NCBI GenBank assembly: GCA_015065265.1
Contig: SVQQ01000012.1
Span: forward strand, 1 to 51,520
From: Oscillospiraceae bacterium
GTDB lineage: Bacteria; Bacillota; Clostridia; Oscillospirales; SIG627
Direction: 5' to 3'
Length of the DNA: 51,520 bases
The notes under the pieces are model-generated. The model worked only from the letters and a program-made list of their open reading frames with translations, ran no database searches and had not been told where the DNA came from. The position numbers and the translations under genes are program-made. This document shows positions 43,551-51,070 of this stretch, piece by piece (position 1 is the stretch's first letter; every line of letters begins with the position of its first letter).

Positions 43551-43738
43551 GGCGGAAAGGGCGGGATAAAGCCACTACGTGTCTTTCTTGCTCAACCTAA
43601 AGGTTTCGCACAATTTGCTAAAAACAGTCAACAGGACTGTTTTCTAAACGCCGTCTGCCCACTTTGGCTTCGAATCCCCCCGATTTATCTACAAACAAAA
43701 AAAGGATAAACAACTGACGTGTTTATCCTTTTTCGTTT
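43551..43738. repeat. tRNA-Ser-associated repeat, copy 1
   Basis: A 188-bp unit highly similar to 43739-43926. It begins with GGCGGAAAGGGCGGGAT, the complement of the tRNA-Ser 3' end including its CCA. It contains small dyads (AACCTAAAGGTT, and an imperfect AACAGTC...GGACTGTT), and a T-arm-like TTCGAATCCCCCC in opposite orientation. It ends in a terminator hairpin GGATAAACA/TGTTTATCC read on the minus strand. It has no cloverleaf and no protein of note. Confidence 0.7.
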
Positions 43739-43926
43739 GGCGGAAAGGGCGGGATAAAGCCACTAACGTGTCTTTGTTGCTCAACCTAAAGGTTTCGCAC
43801 AATTTCCTAAAAACAGTCCACAGGACTGTTTTCTAAACGGAAATTACCCCCTCGGTGTTCGAATCCCCCCAAGTTATCTACAAAGAAAAAAAGACAAACA
43901 ACTGACGTTGTCTGTCTCTTTTTCTT
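43739..43926. repeat. tRNA-Ser-associated repeat, copy 2
   Basis: The second tandem unit, directly downstream of tRNA-Ser on that gene's strand. It has the same order of parts as copy 1: tRNA 3'-end copy, AACCTAAAGGTT dyad, AACAGTCC/GGACTGTT dyad, TTCGAATCCCCCC, terminator. Its hairpin (AGACAGACAAC with its partner, then T7) probably ends tRNA-Ser transcription. The middle portion differs from copy 1 around 43840-43856. Confidence 0.7.
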
Positions 43927-44018
43927 TGGCGGAAAGGGCGGGATTCGAACCCGCGGTCGGGGTTAACCGAACACACGATTTCCAGTCGTGCGCCTTAGAC
44001 CAGCTCAGCCACCTTTCC
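43927..44018 (-). tRNA. tRNA-Ser (anticodon GGA)
   Basis: A 92-nt gene with encoded CCA. The acceptor GGAAAGG pairs with CCTTTCC, the discriminator is G. The D-arm contains GGCTGAGCTGGTCTAAGGCG. The anticodon arm CGACTGGAAATCG shows GGA at 43981-43983. A long variable arm and T-arm GCGGGTTCGAATCCCGC complete a class II tRNA. It reads UCC and UCU serine codons. Two repeats starting with its 3' end lie downstream. Confidence 0.95.
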
Positions 44019-44133
44019 GTGTGACCCAGTACCTGACAAGTATATCAAATATATTTGAAAAAGTCAATAACTTTTTATCAAAAATATTAAGGCAAAAACA
44101 TTTTTCTAAAAACCCGGAGACCCATCTTTTTAG

Positions 44134-44162
44134 TTGACATAAATTTTTATTTGTGTTAAAAT
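44134..44162 (+). promoter_or_regulatory. Promoter of the small SLH gene
   Basis: A perfect TTGACA (44134-44139) is 17 bp from TAAAAT (44157-44162), about 34 bp before the start codon. Confidence 0.75.
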
Positions 44163-44195
44163 TATAAAGTAAATTTAATTTGTGAGGTTACCGTT

Positions 44196-45185
44196 TTGAA
44201 AAAACTCATTATTTCTTTTGTTTTAGTTTTTGTCTTCTGTTTTTCTTTTATAACAGTATCGGCATTTGACGATATGCCAAACGACTGGTCCACCAAGGCA
44301 CTTCAAAGTGCAGTGGATAACGGACTCTTAAAAGGCTCCGACAATAAACTTTACCCCAAAAACAACTTAACCCGCGCTGAAATGGCGACAATTCTCGTTA
44401 GAGCCCTTGGTGCCGTTGAGTTAGGCGACATTTCCGACTTTACCGACGTTCAAGAAAAAGACTGGTTCTATGACGAAATGGCTATTTCCTATAAAATGAA
44501 GATTTTTAAGGGCGACGGTGCTGGTAAACTTACCCCAGGCACACCCATAACAAGACAGGAAGCCTTCCTCGTTCTTGCCAGAGCCTTTTCTCTTACCCCT
44601 GTAAAAGAAAACGGACTTGACGTTTTCTCAGACGGAAAAGACGTCAGCAGTTGGGCAAAAGAGGGAGTAGAAGCACTCGTCACAAACGGATACGTTTCGG
44701 GAAGTAACGGTAAACTTAACCCTCTTTCCAATATAACGAGAGCAGAATTTGCACAGGTAATGTTTAATCTCATTAAAGGATACGTTGACTCTGCCCAAGA
44801 TCTTGCAAAACTTGATTCAATTGAAGGAAACGTAATCGTACGTGCAAAAGACCTTTCCACCCTTGAAAACGTTACAGTGAAAGGCGACCTTATCATAGGC
44901 GACGGAATGTCAAACACTCTGCAAATGGAAAACGTGAGCGCCCAAGGAAGAGTTGTTATAAGAAATTCAGGTAACCTTAAATTCGACGGAAAAGCCTCGG
45001 AAATTGTAATTACCTCAGATTCTACAAAACTTGTTCTTTCTTCATCTTCGGCGGTTAAAAGTGTTACAGTGAAATCCGCAACTTCTTCATATGAAAAAGA
45101 AAGTGCCACAACACCTTCGATTCCCGTAACACCCCCCGATACACCCACTACACCAGAAGAAGATATCTGGACAGATTTTCACTAA
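44196..45185 (+). CDS. Small SLH-domain surface protein
   Basis: A 329-residue secreted protein starting at TTG 44196, with GAGG 9 bp upstream. The signal peptide covers about 1-23. Three SLH repeats fill about 25-205 (DMPNDWSTKALQSAVDNG, LTRAEMATILVRALG and similar). A short beta-strand repeat region follows at about 210-300, with GNVIVRAKDL, VKGDLIIGDG and QGRVVIRNSG, like a right-handed beta-helix. A Ser/Thr/Pro-rich tail ends the protein. It could be a structural S-layer protein. It has its own promoter and shares a bidirectional terminator with the convergent flippase gene. Confidence 0.82.
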   Translation: MKKLIISFVLVFVFCFSFITVSAFDDMPNDWSTKALQSAVDNGLLKGSDNKLYPKNNLTRAEMATILVRALGAVELGDISDFTDVQEKDWFYDEMAISYKMKIFKGDGAGKLTPGTPITRQEAFLVLARAFSLTPVKENGLDVFSDGKDVSSWAKEGVEALVTNGYVSGSNGKLNPLSNITRAEFAQVMFNLIKGYVDSAQDLAKLDSIEGNVIVRAKDLSTLENVTVKGDLIIGDGMSNTLQMENVSAQGRVVIRNSGNLKFDGKASEIVITSDSTKLVLSSSSAVKSVTVKSATSSYEKESATTPSIPVTPPDTPTTPEEDIWTDFH

Positions 45186-45191
45186 ACAACA

Positions 45192-45226
45192 AAATAAGTC
45201 CTTCGAGTTGATCGAAGGACTTATTT
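45192..45226. terminator. Bidirectional terminator between SLH and flippase genes
   Basis: A perfect 15-bp stem (45192-45206 with 45212-45226) between two convergent genes, with T-rich flanks on both strands. Confidence 0.85.
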
Positions 45227-46846
45227 CTATTTTGTAATTCTTTTTGAAAGAGCAAGTATTTTTGACCCAAAGGGTAAGTCTGTTAGTTCCTCATCGGAGA
45301 ACACCTTGAATTTGAGGGTAAGCACTCCATAAATCATTATGGCAACAATAAGAGAAATTCCAAGTGAAATCACGTGGCTTTCAAGGAGTTTGTATGTCAC
45401 AAGATTTATTACGACAACACAAACACCCATAATTACGGAAATCAAAAGAGGTAACAAGAAGGTCTTTTTTATTTCTTGTCGGTATCCCACTTTCTTTAAA
45501 GACATGAAGTTTAGTAAAGCGATAACCAAAGGAAACGTTATATCTCCGATTAACAGAGCATATATCGAAAGATTTGTAAACTTCAATAACACAAAAACGA
45601 TAATAACGTGCAGAGCAAATGAAATAAAAGAGTTTTTCACAGGTATTCTCATTCTGTCATTTCCTTGAAGGACTGATGCGGTGATTGTAGACAGTGAATA
45701 GAAAATACAAGCACAGGAACCGAACACCAAAAGGTTAATTGCAGTTTCTCGGTAAGTAATAAGAGTGGGGAAGAGACAGGTGATAATGGGACGGGCAAGA
45801 ACTGTCAGTCCAACAGCTGAGGGGAAAGCCACCGCAGACGTGAGTTTTATCACCCCGTGTATCTTGGCGTTTTTTTCGCTGTCTTTTTTCTGTGTAAAAA
45901 GACTCATTATACTGGGAAGTGCCGATGCCGCAAGGGCAGTGGCAACCGCAATGGGAAGATTTATAAGTTGAGTGTACTGAGTGTTGAATACACCCTGTAA
46001 AGAGCCAACCACATCATCACTAAACCCTCTTTGACTCATAACGTTTCCGAAAATCAGGTCGTCAACCGTAAATCCGATTTGGTATATCGACTGAGTGAGA
46101 ATTATGGGGAACATAGTCAGCACAATATCCTTGTACGACACCCTCGGGCTCTCAACAAAATCACTGCCTTCACCCATTTTCGCCTTTATGTGTTTTAGCC
46201 TTGTCATAAATAATAAAGCCAACATCACGAGAGCACCGAAAGCCCCTGCAAGAGTACCAAGCGTCGCACCTGCAGCCCCATGGGCAGAAACGTTCGGGTC
46301 CGAAACGTAAGCCTTCATAAAGAAGTAGGTTCCAAGGATACTGACCACAGCATTTATTATCTGTTCAACTATTTGTGACAGAGCAGTAGGCACCATATTT
46401 GAGTGTCCCTGAAAATATCCTCTGAAAACTCCAAGGAGCGCTACCGTAAAAGCAGTAGGAGCAAGGACTCTCAAAGGATATTGTAGCCCTGTTCTGCTAT
46501 ATAAAGCCTCAAGCCACTCGGCTCCTAAGAATAATACCAAGAAAGCGGACAAACCTGCAATGAGCGAGAAAAGTAAAGCACGTTTGAAAAGGGTAAACGA
46601 ATTCTTTTCTTCATTCTTTGCAAGTCTTTGTGAAACAAGCTTTGAAACTGCAAGAGGGAGACTGTAGGAAGATAGGGTAAGCGCCACGTTGTATATTCCA
46701 AAAGACACCGAGTATACTCCGTTACCTTGCTCTCCAAGCAGATTTGCCATTGGAATTCTATATATAAAACCTATTATTTTTGTAAGAAGTCCGGCAGCGG
46801 CAAGAATAGAGCCCTGCACCATTAGAGAATTCTTCTTTTTTTCCAT
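45227..46846 (-). CDS. SpoVB/MurJ-family polysaccharide flippase
   Basis: A 539-residue integral membrane protein with about 14 hydrophobic helices. The N-terminal SLMVQGSILAAAGLLTKIIGF and later RVLAPTAFTVALLGVFRGYFQG segments are typical of the MOP superfamily (MurJ, SpoVB, Wzx). Members flip lipid-linked precursors across the membrane, for example lipid II during spore cortex synthesis. I cannot tell MurJ from SpoVB by eye. The gene has its own promoter at 46880-46908. Confidence 0.88.
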   Translation of the reverse strand: MEKKKNSLMVQGSILAAAGLLTKIIGFIYRIPMANLLGEQGNGVYSVSFGIYNVALTLSSYSLPLAVSKLVSQRLAKNEEKNSFTLFKRALLFSLIAGLSAFLVLFLGAEWLEALYSRTGLQYPLRVLAPTAFTVALLGVFRGYFQGHSNMVPTALSQIVEQIINAVVSILGTYFFMKAYVSDPNVSAHGAAGATLGTLAGAFGALVMLALLFMTRLKHIKAKMGEGSDFVESPRVSYKDIVLTMFPIILTQSIYQIGFTVDDLIFGNVMSQRGFSDDVVGSLQGVFNTQYTQLINLPIAVATALAASALPSIMSLFTQKKDSEKNAKIHGVIKLTSAVAFPSAVGLTVLARPIITCLFPTLITYRETAINLLVFGSCACIFYSLSTITASVLQGNDRMRIPVKNSFISFALHVIIVFVLLKFTNLSIYALLIGDITFPLVIALLNFMSLKKVGYRQEIKKTFLLPLLISVIMGVCVVVINLVTYKLLESHVISLGISLIVAIMIYGVLTLKFKVFSDEELTDLPFGSKILALSKRITK

Positions 46847-46879
46847 ACCATATACCTTTAAACGTTAAATTATGAAATA

Positions 46880-46908
46880 ATGATAACATTATTTTTCTTA
46901 TCTGTCAA
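46880..46908 (-). promoter_or_regulatory. Promoter of the flippase gene
   Basis: On the minus strand a perfect TTGACA (46903-46908) is 17 bp from TATCAT (46880-46885). Confidence 0.65.
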
Positions 46909-46914
46909 CGATAG

Positions 46915-46937
46915 TAAAAAAGAGCCAACTCTTTTTT
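46915..46937. terminator. Small hairpin before the sigma-factor remnant
   Basis: AAAAAAGAG pairs with CTCTTTTTT around a 4-nt loop. It would block transcription entering the remnant from the left, or stop a leftward transcript from it. No promoter for the remnant is apparent. Confidence 0.45.
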
Positions 46938-46955
46938 GATATACTTTTTCAACTT

Positions 46956-47522
46956 TTGACATTCATTCCAATGATAATTGGTGAAATAAGAAGATACTTG
47001 AGAGACAATAATATGATAAGAGTAAGTCGCTCTGTAAGGGATACCGCCTATAAAGCCCTTGCCGCCAGAGAAAAACTCGCAATCAAACTTTCAAGAGAAG
47101 CAACCCTCGAAGAAATAACTGAAGAAGTAAACAAAAAAGCAAAGTTAGATGCGGAAGAGAAAATGAAAGTTGAAGGCATTAAGACAGAACCCATTGTCTA
47201 TACTGTCAAAATGATATCCGACGCCCTTGACGCAGTTGTAGCCCCAGTCTCCCTTTACGAGCCTGTCTATTCAGATAACGGCGACTCAATTTATATAATG
47301 GACCAACTCTGCGACAACAAAAATAACGACACCCTCTGGACAGAAAGTATCGCAATAGGGGAGGCTATGAAAAAACTTTCTTCCCGCGAAAACAAAATAA
47401 TAAATATGCGCTTTTTTATGGGCAAAACCCAAATGGAAGTAGCAGCAGAAGTTGGAATAAGTCAGGCACAGGTGTCCCGCCTTGAAAAAGGGGCATTGGC
47501 AACAATAAAGAAAAATATATGA
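46956..47522 (+). pseudogene. SigG-like sporulation sigma factor lacking region 2
   Basis: A 188-codon open frame that aligns by eye with the C-terminal part of SigG/SigF. It has region 3 (PMIIGEIRRYLRDNN, IRVSRSVRDTAYKALAAREKL) and region 4 (MRFFMGKTQMEVAAEVGIS, QAQVSRLEKG). SigG proteins have about 80 further residues upstream holding region 2, which binds core RNA polymerase and the -10 element. Here the flippase promoter lies there instead and no region 2 is found in any frame. No ribosome binding site precedes TTG 46956 or ATG 46971. It is either a decayed gene or, less likely, a repurposed DNA-binding fragment. Confidence 0.75.
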
Positions 47523-47526
47523 AAAT

Positions 47527-47554
47527 AAGAGGAACAGTTAAACCTGTTCCTCTT
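47527..47554. terminator. Bidirectional terminator between the sigma remnant and yajC
   Basis: A perfect 11-bp stem (47527-47537 with 47544-47554) between convergent genes; GATTTTA and CTTATTTTC flank it on the two strands. Confidence 0.75.
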
Positions 47555-47564
47555 GATTTTACTT

Positions 47565-47942
47565 TTATTCTGCGTCGCTTTTTTTGTCAGCCTTTTTTGA
47601 TTTTTTCTCCGCCTGAACAGGAGCCTCTTTTTCAGGACGGGGCATAGGGTTAACAATTTCGCGAACTGCCCAACGGTATATCTTCATATGTGTTCTGTCC
47701 TTGTTGATTTCAAGAGTGAGAATATCACCTTTTATCTGGCAAACACGACCGATGATTCCACCGTTTGTACAGATTTCGTCGCCTACCATTATGCTGTTTC
47801 TCATATCGGCTATCTGCTTTTCCTGTTTCTTTTGAGGTCTTATCATAAAGAAATACATTGCCACGAAAAGCACAACCATCATTATAAGCATTCCACTGCC
47901 ACCTGCTGTTGCAGGAGCCGCTGCAGTATCAAGAAAATTCAT
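47565..47942 (-). CDS. yajC: Preprotein translocase subunit YajC
   Basis: A 125-residue small membrane protein. One TM helix (about 17-37, GMLIMMVVLFVAMYFFMI) is followed by the diagnostic RPQKKQEKQ, MRNSIMVGDEICTNGGIIG and ILTLEINKD segments. The C-terminal 25 residues are Lys/Glu-rich and look disordered. YajC associates with SecDF/SecYEG to assist export. It usually sits beside secDF or tgt; here it is alone. GGAGG precedes its start, and a promoter lies at 47979-48007. Confidence 0.93.
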   Translation of the reverse strand: MNFLDTAAAPATAGGSGMLIMMVVLFVAMYFFMIRPQKKQEKQIADMRNSIMVGDEICTNGGIIGRVCQIKGDILTLEINKDRTHMKIYRWAVREIVNPMPRPEKEAPVQAEKKSKKADKKSDAE

Positions 47943-47978
47943 TTAAAAATCCTCCGTAATCTTTTAATTATCGTGTAT

Positions 47979-48007
47979 ATTATATTCCAGTTTTTTGAAA
48001 AAAGCAA
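47979..48007 (-). promoter_or_regulatory. Promoter of yajC
   Basis: On the minus strand TTGCTT (48002-48007) is 17 bp from a perfect TATAAT (47979-47984), 37 bp before the start codon. Confidence 0.55.
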
Positions 48008-48034
48008 TAGCCAAATTGTGAATAAAAACGTCCT

Positions 48035-48904
48035 TTAAGCAAATTGCGCAATTATTATCGCTACAAACATAATCAGTGAGCCGAAAATCTCACCTGTAGA
48101 CATTACGTCTCCAAGTATTACCCAACCTGCCAGTGCCGAAAAAACAGATTCAAGACTCATAATTATCGTTGCAAGAGTAGGATTTGTATGTTTCTGCCCA
48201 ACTATCTGTAACGTGTATGCAACACCCGAGGACATAATACCCGTGTAAAGAATAGGCATTGTGGCAAGTTTTAATCCTTCAAGGGAAATATCTTCAAATA
48301 GCATACAAATACCGCAAAGAATACCCGCAACTAAAAATTGAATACAGGACATCTTCACACAGTCAACTTTTGGCGAGTACTTGTCTATTACAAGAATGTG
48401 GAAGGTGAATGCAATAGCACAAAGGAGAACGTAAAAGTCACCGATTTCAAGGGTCAAACTTTCTTTCATACATAGTAAGTACATACCAATTACTGCAAGA
48501 AGAACAGAAACCCAAATTCTCGGCTTTGGCTTATTTTTAGTGAATAACTTTACGAGAGGGACAAAGACTATGTAAAGAGCAGTAATAAATCCTGCCTTTC
48601 CGGGCTTTGTGTAAATGAGACCTATCTGTTGCAGGGAAGAGGCAACTGCCAGAACGATACCGCAAAGAATACCGCCCACCCAAAGAGTCTTCTTGTCCTC
48701 TTTTGGTGCTATTGTACCTTTTTTCTTTTTAAAGAAGTCGAAAATCAGAATAAAAGGCAAAAGAGTCAAAGCACCGATAAAATTTCTTATAGAATTAAAG
48801 GTGAAAGGCCCTATGTGGTCCATACCCACCGATTGAGCCACAAAAGCCGTACCCCAAATCAGAGCGGTCACCAGAAGAATTATACTTCCCTTAAAGTTTT
48901 TCAT
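48035..48904 (-). CDS. EamA/DMT-family transporter
   Basis: A 289-residue membrane protein with ten predicted helices in two EamA repeats (about 5-135 and 145-285). ALIWGTAFVAQSVG at the start of repeat 1 and LESVFSALAGWVILGD near the end of repeat 2 are typical. Members export or import metabolites such as amino acids; the substrate is not predictable. I choose ATG 48904, with GAGG upstream, over a longer frame to 48961. Confidence 0.9.
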   Translation of the reverse strand: MKNFKGSIILLVTALIWGTAFVAQSVGMDHIGPFTFNSIRNFIGALTLLPFILIFDFFKKKKGTIAPKEDKKTLWVGGILCGIVLAVASSLQQIGLIYTKPGKAGFITALYIVFVPLVKLFTKNKPKPRIWVSVLLAVIGMYLLCMKESLTLEIGDFYVLLCAIAFTFHILVIDKYSPKVDCVKMSCIQFLVAGILCGICMLFEDISLEGLKLATMPILYTGIMSSGVAYTLQIVGQKHTNPTLATIIMSLESVFSALAGWVILGDVMSTGEIFGSLIMFVAIIIAQFA

Positions 48905-48933
48905 TTTTACCTCGTCAATAAACAATTTAGTAT

Positions 48934-48961
48934 AGTATATCACAAATAAAGACAAATTCAA
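48934..48961 (-). promoter_or_regulatory. Possible promoter of the EamA gene
   Basis: On the minus strand TTGAAT (48956-48961) is 16 bp from TATACT (48934-48939), about 30 bp before the chosen start. Confidence 0.45.
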
Positions 48962-49031
48962 TATTTTTTGTCACAATTTTCAAAATCGAATCGTATATAA
49001 AACAAACGAATGAAGTAAAAGAAGATTATAC

Positions 49032-49046
49032 TTGAAAACGGTTACA
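49032..49046 (+). promoter_or_regulatory. cre-like operator upstream of kdgK
   Basis: TTGAAAACGGTTACA fits the catabolite-responsive-element consensus WTGNAANCGNWNNCW at every position. It ends 16 bp upstream of the kdgK -35. CcpA or another LacI-family regulator could bind; position upstream of the -35 would allow activation as well as repression. Confidence 0.55.
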
Positions 49047-49062
49047 AAATTAAGATAATTTG

Positions 49063-49091
49063 TTGACAATTTTTCTTTTTAGTTATATAAT
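49063..49091 (+). promoter_or_regulatory. Strong promoter of kdgK-kdgA
   Basis: A perfect TTGACA (49063-49068) and a perfect TATAAT (49086-49091) are exactly 17 bp apart, 40 bp before the start codon. Confidence 0.85.
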
Positions 49092-49131
49092 CTTTTTGAA
49101 ATAATAAAAAATTCCATAAGGAGAAAAAACA

Positions 49132-50154
49132 ATGAAAAAAATAGTTACTTTCGGCGAAATTATGCTTCGCCTTGCACCCGAAGGCTATTACAGATTTCTT
49201 CAGGCTGACACCTTCGGCGCTACCTTTGGCGGCGGAGAAGCAAACGTTGCAGTATCTCTTTCAAACTACGGAATGGATGCAGCCTTCGTTACAAAACTTC
49301 CCACACACGACATCGGTCAGGCAGCAGTAAACTCACTTAGACGCTACGGCGTTGACACCTCAAAGATTACAAGAGGGGGAGACAGAGTAGGTATATATTA
49401 TCTTGAAAAAGGCGCAAGTCAGCGTCCCTCAAAGGTAATCTACGACAGAGCAGGTTCAGCTATTGCTACAGCAAAACCCGAAGACTTTAACTGGGCAGAA
49501 ATATTCAAGGGCGTTGACTGGTTCCACTTCACAGGAATTACACCAGCCCTTGGCGACGATATTGCAGAAATTTGCCTTGAAGCATGTAAAGAAGCGAAGA
49601 AACAGGGCGTTCAGATTTCCTGCGACCTCAACTACCGCAAGAAATTGTGGTCACGTGAAAAAGCAGGTGAAGTAATGGGCAAACTTATGCCCTTCGTTGA
49701 CGTTTGTATCGCTAACGAAGAAGACGCAGGTGACGTTTTCGGAATTAAAGCCGCTCACACCGACATCACAGGCGGTAAGATTAACGAAGAAGGCTATAAG
49801 GACGTTGCAAAGCAACTTGCAGACCGTTTCGGCTTTAAGAAGGTTGCTATCACCCTTCGTTCTTCTATCAGTGCAAACGATAATAAGTGGGCCGCTATGC
49901 TCTATGAAAACGGAGAATATTACTTCTCAAAATCATACCTTATGCACATCGTTGACAGAGTAGGTGGCGGAGACAGTTTCGGCGCAGGTCTCATCTATGC
50001 AACTCTTTCAGATATGAAACCTCAGGAAATCATCGAATTCGCAGTTGCGGCAAGTTGTCTTAAACATAGCATCGAAGGTGACTTCAATATGGTTACCGTT
50101 CCCGAAGTTATGCAACTTGCAGGTGGCGACGGTTCAGGACGAGTTGTAAGATAA
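49132..50154 (+). CDS. kdgK: 2-dehydro-3-deoxygluconokinase (PfkB family)
   Basis: A 340-residue sugar kinase that makes KDPG from 2-keto-3-deoxygluconate and ATP. N-terminal FGEIMLRLAPEGYYRFLQ and the PfkB glycine-rich FGGGEANVAVSLSNYG are typical of KdgK. The catalytic base Asp lies in the C-terminal signature DRVGGGDSFGAGLIYA. AAGGAG sits 8 bp before the ATG. The kdgA gene follows by 10 bp, and the pair completes uronate or ketodeoxygluconate breakdown. Confidence 0.93.
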   Translation: MKKIVTFGEIMLRLAPEGYYRFLQADTFGATFGGGEANVAVSLSNYGMDAAFVTKLPTHDIGQAAVNSLRRYGVDTSKITRGGDRVGIYYLEKGASQRPSKVIYDRAGSAIATAKPEDFNWAEIFKGVDWFHFTGITPALGDDIAEICLEACKEAKKQGVQISCDLNYRKKLWSREKAGEVMGKLMPFVDVCIANEEDAGDVFGIKAAHTDITGGKINEEGYKDVAKQLADRFGFKKVAITLRSSISANDNKWAAMLYENGEYYFSKSYLMHIVDRVGGGDSFGAGLIYATLSDMKPQEIIEFAVAASCLKHSIEGDFNMVTVPEVMQLAGGDGSGRVVR

Positions 50155-50164
50155 GGAGATAATT

Positions 50165-50794
50165 ATGGACGTAATCAGCAAACTTAAAGAATTTAAAGTA
50201 ATCCCCGTTGTAACTATCAAAAGCCTTGATAAAGCAGTTCCTCTTGCAAAAGCACTTGTTGAAGGTGGACTTCCCTGCGCAGAAGTAACCTTCAGAACAG
50301 AAGGCGCCGCAGAGTGTATTGCCGCTATCACCAAAGCATATCCCGATATGTTCGTTGGTGCAGGTACAGTCCTCACAGTAGAACAGGCAGACCGCGCGAT
50401 TGCGGCAGGTGCGAAGTTCATCGTTGCCCCAGGCTTCAATAAAGAAGTTGTTGAGCATTGTTTTTCAAAAGGCGTTCCTATGATTCCCGGTGTATGCACA
50501 CCTACCGAAATTGAAGCAGCCCTTTCCATAGGACTTACTTGCCTTAAATTCTTCCCCGCGGAAGCCGCAGGCGGAGTTAAAATGATTAAGGCTCTTTCAG
50601 CACCCTATACAATGATAAGCATTATGCCTACAGGTGGCGTTTCCCCTGACAATATCGCAAGTTACCTTGCTTGTAAATCTGTTATCTGTTGTGGCGGAAG
50701 TTGGATGACACCTAACGACAAGATTGACTCAGGCGACTTCGACGGAATTAAAAAACTCGTTTCCGAAGCAGTTGCCCTTGTAAAAGACCTTTAA
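50165..50794 (+). CDS. kdgA: KDPG/KHG aldolase
   Basis: A 209-residue class I aldolase splitting KDPG into pyruvate and glyceraldehyde-3-phosphate. Active-site segments are visible: the Glu in AEVTFRTEGA, GAGTVLT, and the Schiff-base Lys in CLKFFPAEAAGG (near residue 135), followed by the phosphate-binding MPTGGVSPDN. It follows kdgK in the same transcript with AAGGAG before its start and is closed by a terminator. Confidence 0.96.
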   Translation: MDVISKLKEFKVIPVVTIKSLDKAVPLAKALVEGGLPCAEVTFRTEGAAECIAAITKAYPDMFVGAGTVLTVEQADRAIAAGAKFIVAPGFNKEVVEHCFSKGVPMIPGVCTPTEIEAALSIGLTCLKFFPAEAAGGVKMIKALSAPYTMISIMPTGGVSPDNIASYLACKSVICCGGSWMTPNDKIDSGDFDGIKKLVSEAVALVKDL

Positions 50795-50802
50795 TTAAAA
50801 CA

Positions 50803-50830
50803 AAAAGAGCAGAGATTACTCTGCTCTTTT
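50803..50830 (+). terminator. Terminator of kdgK-kdgA
   Basis: A perfect 12-bp stem (50803-50814 with 50819-50830) ending in T4, 9 bp after the kdgA stop. Confidence 0.85.
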
Positions 50831-50837
50831 AAATTTT

Positions 50838-50862
50838 AAAGCGGTGGCAAAACCACCGCTTT
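50838..50862 (-). terminator. Terminator of the EamA-XRE unit
   Basis: A 10-bp stem (50838-50847 with 50853-50862) just beyond the leftward XRE gene, followed on the minus strand by a T/A-rich tract. Confidence 0.65.
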
Positions 50863-50865
50863 TCT

Positions 50866-51066
50866 TTATTTATTTCTGCCAACTAAATAATCAAGGGATA
50901 CGTTATAATAGTCTGCAAGTTTTATTGCCGCCCATAACGGAAGTTCACGTTCCCCACGCTCATACCGTTGATATACAGTAACGTGCATATTCAGTAAAAG
51001 TGCAATATCTTTTTGAGTTTTATCGTGGTCTTCTCTTAAGTCTCTTACTCTTTTATATACAAACAT
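50866..51066 (-). CDS. Small XRE-family regulator
   Basis: A 66-residue protein that is almost only a Cro/C1 helix-turn-helix: VRDLREDHDKTQKDIALLLN, then MHVTVYQRYERGERELP, then the AIKLADYYNVSLDYLVGR end common to phage-type and clostridial XRE regulators. It starts 4 bp after the EamA stop, so both are co-transcribed. It may regulate that transporter; the target is unknown. Confidence 0.87.
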   Translation of the reverse strand: MFVYKRVRDLREDHDKTQKDIALLLNMHVTVYQRYERGERELPLWAAIKLADYYNVSLDYLVGRNK

Positions 51067-51070
51067 AATT

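Noticed and set aside
43551..43926. Two further tRNA genes
   Set aside because: Only the acceptor/CCA end and an inverted T-arm-like piece are present; no D-arm, anticodon arm or cloverleaf can be built.
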